A DNA stretch of 64,000 bases from Crocodylus rhombifer. Its lineage: Eukaryota > Chordata > Crocodylia > Crocodylidae. This document shows positions 60,626-64,000 of this stretch, in pieces. Made by a program: the position numbers and the translations under genes. A model generated the notes under the pieces. The model was not told the origin of the DNA and did not search any database. It saw nothing but the letters and a program-made list of their open reading frames with translations. Within the stretch, counting starts at the first letter, position 1, and every line of letters begins with the position of its first letter. The stretch spans positions 1,900,880 to 1,964,879 of the forward strand of contig JAVSML010025538.1 in NCBI GenBank assembly GCA_038503035.1, given 5' to 3'.

Positions 60626-60959
60626 CTGTCGCCAGTCAGCTGACCAGAAGGACACAGGGCCCTGGGCACATCTAAGCCCCAGGGCTGGGGCTGGTAGGGG
60701 GAGTTCTCTGGCAGCTGCTGGAGAAGAAGCTCCTGCAGGAAAGGACAGAAAGGCTCTGTGCCAATTTGGCTGCCCAAGATGCTAGTGTTGCTTACTTACC
60801 TGTGGTTATTTAAAGTGGTGGACAGAACTGAAGCTATAGGGGAGGAGAAGAAGTCATTGGGGCACACTATCGTGTCATGTAGAGGTCCCAGCATCAAGTG
60901 AGGGCACACCTTAACACACACACAAAGTCACACATATCATGAGTTTTGCTTGTCAGCAG
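60626..60959. other. Unclassified, GC-rich then mixed
   Basis: No gene or repeat family recognised. Confidence 0.4.
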
Positions 60960-61090
60960 CGTGAGCTACAAAAAAGAACAGTGCTTCGAAAAGAAACAAA
61001 ATGAAACATCAAAATGAAACACTGTCTCTTCGAAATGGTGAAATGGAAGTTGAAATGAAATGGTGCTGTTTTGCACAGCCCTACTGACCA
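60960..61090 (-). mobile_element. hAT-like element end, related to the 24.0 kb element
   Basis: Reverse-complemented, it begins tagggctgtgcaaaacagca followed by ccatttcatttcaacttcc and ccatttcgaagagacagtg, matching the left end of 24019-25320. Only about 130 bp remain. Confidence 0.65.
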
Positions 61091-61379
61091 CTGCTGAAAG
61101 CACTCAAATGCAGCTGAGCAGGGCTCATCCTTGAATGGCTGCCTGGCACATGCTCCCCAACCCCTTACTGTCTTTCCCCACTCCCACAACCCCTGACTGG
61201 GCATATCCCTCAGCCTCAGTGGGGATGCCCCTGGCAGAGTCCTCCAAGCCCTTCCCTTTGTGCAGAGAGGGGATTTGCCCCTTGCACTCCTCAATATGGT
61301 CCTCCATGGCTGACAGACACAGACATAGGCTAGGGACCAGAGGTTTTACTGTCTTAGCTCTGTAAAAGCAGGGGGTTAG
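61091..61379. other. GC-rich unclassified stretch
   Basis: Frames of 60-113 codons on both strands without domains. Possibly the interior of an adjoining transposon. Confidence 0.35.
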
Positions 61380-61672
61380 GGTCAGCCTTGTTCCACTTCA
61401 GCAGACTGCATAGCCCACAGTTGCAAAACATCCTGGGATGCCAAGGAACTGTGAGTTAACTTGAATGGGGAGGAGATCTGGGATAGAAGTTCCAAAAACC
61501 ACTTTGACATAAATTAGTTAAGTATGATACTACATCCATCCAGGTTTATCTTAAACCTGTTTTAACCAGTTTGAAAGCAGTTTGTGTGCACAGAGGTTCT
61601 GATCTGTTACAGGTTTAAATTGGATTCTGATCACTTACACCAGTTTATGTGCAACTTCTTTGTGTAAACTTT
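61380..61672 (-). mobile_element. Non-autonomous DNA transposon, copy D of a four-copy family (partial, reversed)
   Basis: Its reverse complement reads agaagttgcacataaactgg, then gtgatcagaatccaattt, taacagatcagaacctctgt, gtagtatcatacttaac and cttggcatcccaggatg. The order and phrasing match copies A to C. The interior is cut off at about 61380. Confidence 0.65.
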
Positions 61673-62160
61673 TGTTTTAAGGTTTACCTAGAAATGAGGG
61701 CACTGTTACCAAGCTGACACCTTTCACATAAATGTTATGTTCACAAAACACACACAAAAAAATCACTTTCCCACAAATTGACTAGAGCCATTAAAACCAA
61801 TAGTGAATGGTAAATGTACTAATCTAAGTCATATAAACATCCTGTTCCAACTTATAAAGGAAGGGGCTATTGAAAACATCTACTTTTATGGAAATTATGC
61901 CAAGTCTATTTTTTCCTTTTAAGCTAAAAGAAAAGTGATTGTGATCAAAATGAGAGATGTAGTTAATCCATTTTTTAATTTGCTCCTAATTTCAGTTAGA
62001 ATCCAAGAAAAATAATCAAATTACTTTAATATTGCCAGAAGCGGTGGGAAATAATATATGTTGGTAACATGACTAACATGATTACAAATCCAAGTTTTCT
62101 AAATAGCTGAAGGCCCATATCTACATGTAGCATATGATGATACAGTGCCCTACAGGCTGA

Positions 62161-62254
62161 CAGCAAAGTGGAAATTACTCTACATACAGAAAATACTAAT
62201 AAATAAGTCAGACTCAGTTATTTATGAAATTTGGGCAGTTTAAAAGAAAACAAA
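62161..62254 (+). repeat. 94-bp dispersed direct repeat, copy 1
   Basis: It runs from cagcaaagtggaaattac to gtttaaaagaaaacaaaa. Copy 2 at 62809-62902 is identical by eye except for one base (g/c at position 8). The spacing is 648 bp. Confidence 0.95.
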
Positions 62255-62808
62255 ACATAAATAAAGTAAAGAGACCTTTTTCACATTACACATGTCCTAA
62301 AGCAATTAATAGGTCACTATTTGGTTAGTTAAGGAATGATCCATTTAAAGCAGTCCTAATCCACACGCTTTTACTAGCACCAAACACTTGCTAAAATGAC
62401 AGAAAGCAATTCATATGTTGCCAACTTCATTAGCTCGTTCTCATTCTAAAATAGTGTGTCAGAGCAACAATCCTTTCACTAATCCCATCAAGGGGATTTT
62501 TTTTAATTCCATCTCTCACTGACTCAGACAGGAGAATCAAATTCTGAATAATATATTCAATGAGTTACTTAATTAGCTGGGTGAAGGTGAAACTGAAACA
62601 GCTGAGTCAAATAATGAGATGTCAAGCATAGCAGCTTAGACCAAGGAGGGATTTGAAAGCCTTCTTCCCATCACAGAAAACCACAGGATTTTTCAAACAG
62701 ATGACATTAAGGGGTTTAATCTTTCCATTTCAGTCCCTCTGCAAATATCAGTTTAGGGAGGGGCGATGGAGGGGAGGAAGAAAGAAAAAATGGAATTGAA
62801 AAATCAAA

Positions 62809-62902
62809 CAGCAAACTGGAAATTACTCTACATACAGAAAATACTAATAAATAAGTCAGACTCAGTTATTTATGAAATTTGGGCAGTTTAAAAGAAAACA
62901 AA
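62809..62902 (+). repeat. 94-bp dispersed direct repeat, copy 2
   Basis: Near-identical to 62161-62254. The flanks are unrelated on both sides. Confidence 0.95.
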
Positions 62903-63512
62903 AATAACACTTTAAATGGAAAGTCTAATACTTGGATAATGTAGTAGTAAGATTAACCTATAAGTAGATATCTCCTAATTTAAGGAGTCTATTCTTCCAC
63001 ACAAGGCTGACCAAAATTTTCATTGGTCTATTAATTAGGTCTGTTTAATTCCTTGAGTTGTCATCCTCGGTTATAACATAATCTGCTTTTTTCCACTTAG
63101 CACTACTTGCAGAGTCATGTAATCAGCAACTATTTATTACAGTCAGAACTGGTTAATTAATGCTCATTTTATCTCTATGTTTGGACAAAAGGCCTGATTT
63201 GATCGCATCCTGTAGTCCTTTAATACTGACTTTGCCAGTATAAAGGATCTGTAAACATGACAGTTATGGCCCCAACTCTCATGGGAATTTTCAAAGAGGT
63301 TCCCCTCACAGGACTCTACACAAGTGAGCTGGGAAAATGGAAGCAGGGCATTGCTGTGCAGGGTATTTATCTCAAAGTGCAACTGAGCAGCAATTACATT
63401 TTTACATGTACATTTATTTTGCCTTTGTAATAACTAACAGGTATATCACTGTCAGAAAGTCAAAAATGATGTGTTCAAAAAATTAATCAGACTGGGAAAA
63501 AGTGTTGAGATG

Positions 63513-63533
63513 AATAATAATAATAATAATAAT
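63513..63533 (+). repeat. (AAT)n microsatellite
   Basis: Seven aat units. Confidence 0.95.
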
Positions 63534-64000
63534 GTGTTCTCATTTCCCTTAAGTTTTGATGTACCCTACCGACTGTGAAAAGTTTCCAACCCTAATACCA
63601 CCAACAGTGAAGAAAGTGATTTTCTCCCCTGGCTGCTAGTGTGCCCCAGTAAGATTGTAGGACCACTGTCCTAGGCATTGTAGACATGCATTAGAGAAGG
63701 TAGCCCCTGTCTGGAAAACTTTAGTCTAGTGAAAAAATTCACATCATAGAAGTACTACAAATACCCAGTAAAAGGGAACTTTTTTACCCTTACTTAGCTG
63801 GGAAGAATTCAAGTGCATGTTTGATCATGAGAAAATCCATAGCTCATGAGAAGTACCCTAACACATCAGAGCTCCCACAAGAACTATTGTTACAGGTTTG
63901 AGAATGCATCTGCTTTCTGGAAAGATATATTTATTAAATCAAGTTGTGATTTTTTAAATAATTTACATGAAATTAAATATTGGACATCAACTGCCCCTGA

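Larger units (their letters stand above)
61690..64000. other. AT-rich stretch with a dispersed duplicate
   Basis: No gene recognised. Contains the direct duplicate at 62161 and 62809, and (AAT)n at 63513-63533. Confidence 0.55.

Noticed and set aside
1..64000. A new multi-gene defence, biosynthetic or regulatory system
   Set aside because: Both strands were read. No cluster of host genes, CRISPR-like array or operon is present. The structure seen is explained by transposons, retrotransposon relics and simple repeats.

Overview
The window reads as non-coding vertebrate nuclear DNA, most likely from a crocodilian or another slowly evolving reptile. This is inferred from the repeats: CR1 retrotransposon copies of the crocodilian/turtle type, an L2-like LINE, old MIR SINEs, many hAT- and Harbinger-like miniature DNA transposons (MITEs), microsatellites, and one 10-base N gap marking a draft assembly. 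It is AT-rich by eye, with short GC-rich islands that coincide with transposon interiors. I see no complete protein-coding gene, no tRNA or rRNA, no CRISPR and no operon. Nearly all open frames over 60 codons are chance frames or relics of retrotransposons. The window is best read as intergenic or deep intronic DNA. The only host-exon candidate with good signals is a 48-nt minus-strand segment at 17277-17324.

Layout. 1-800: GC-rich inverted repeat and two hairpins. 2.76-3.07 kb: Harbinger-like foldback MITE with TAA duplication. 3.9 kb: MIR. 5.43-6.42 kb: CR1 3' half with an internal deletion that removes the reverse transcriptase active site. 10.2-11.75 kb: probable solo LTR. 14.7-15.3 kb: TIR element. 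20.5 kb: MIR. 22.69-22.96 kb: hAT MITE with a perfect 8-bp duplication. 24.0-25.3 kb: element with GC-rich palindromic modules. 27.04-27.39 kb: foldback element with a 14-bp duplication. 28.15-29.24 kb: hAT-like GC-rich element. 30.8-31.07 kb: MITE. 31.17-31.58 kb: CR1 3' end (minus). 31.58-32.26 kb: TIR element. 32.8-34.65 kb: decayed L2-like LINE. 35.5 kb: MIR. 38.2-39.08 kb: GC-rich modular element. 42.47-42.93 kb: Tigger/pogo-like MITE. 44.94-45.11 kb: inverted repeat. 45.9-46.85 kb: LINE with an endonuclease relic. 46.89-48.79 kb: CR1 5' half. 48.9-49.7 kb: inverted duplication inserted into a hAT-like element. 51.42-51.64 kb: hAT MITE. 52.9 kb: MIR. 53.3-54.5 kb: foldback MITEs. 57.83-58.4 kb: TIR element beside the N gap. 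60.46-61.7 kb: three more repeat fragments. 62.16 and 62.81 kb: 94-bp direct duplicate.

The parts do not work together as a pathway. The interest is genome-dynamic: non-autonomous elements built around palindromes, and a locus at 45.9-49.4 kb where two LINE relics, a CR1 lacking its 3' end and a templated inverted insertion lie side by side. No new biological system is supported.
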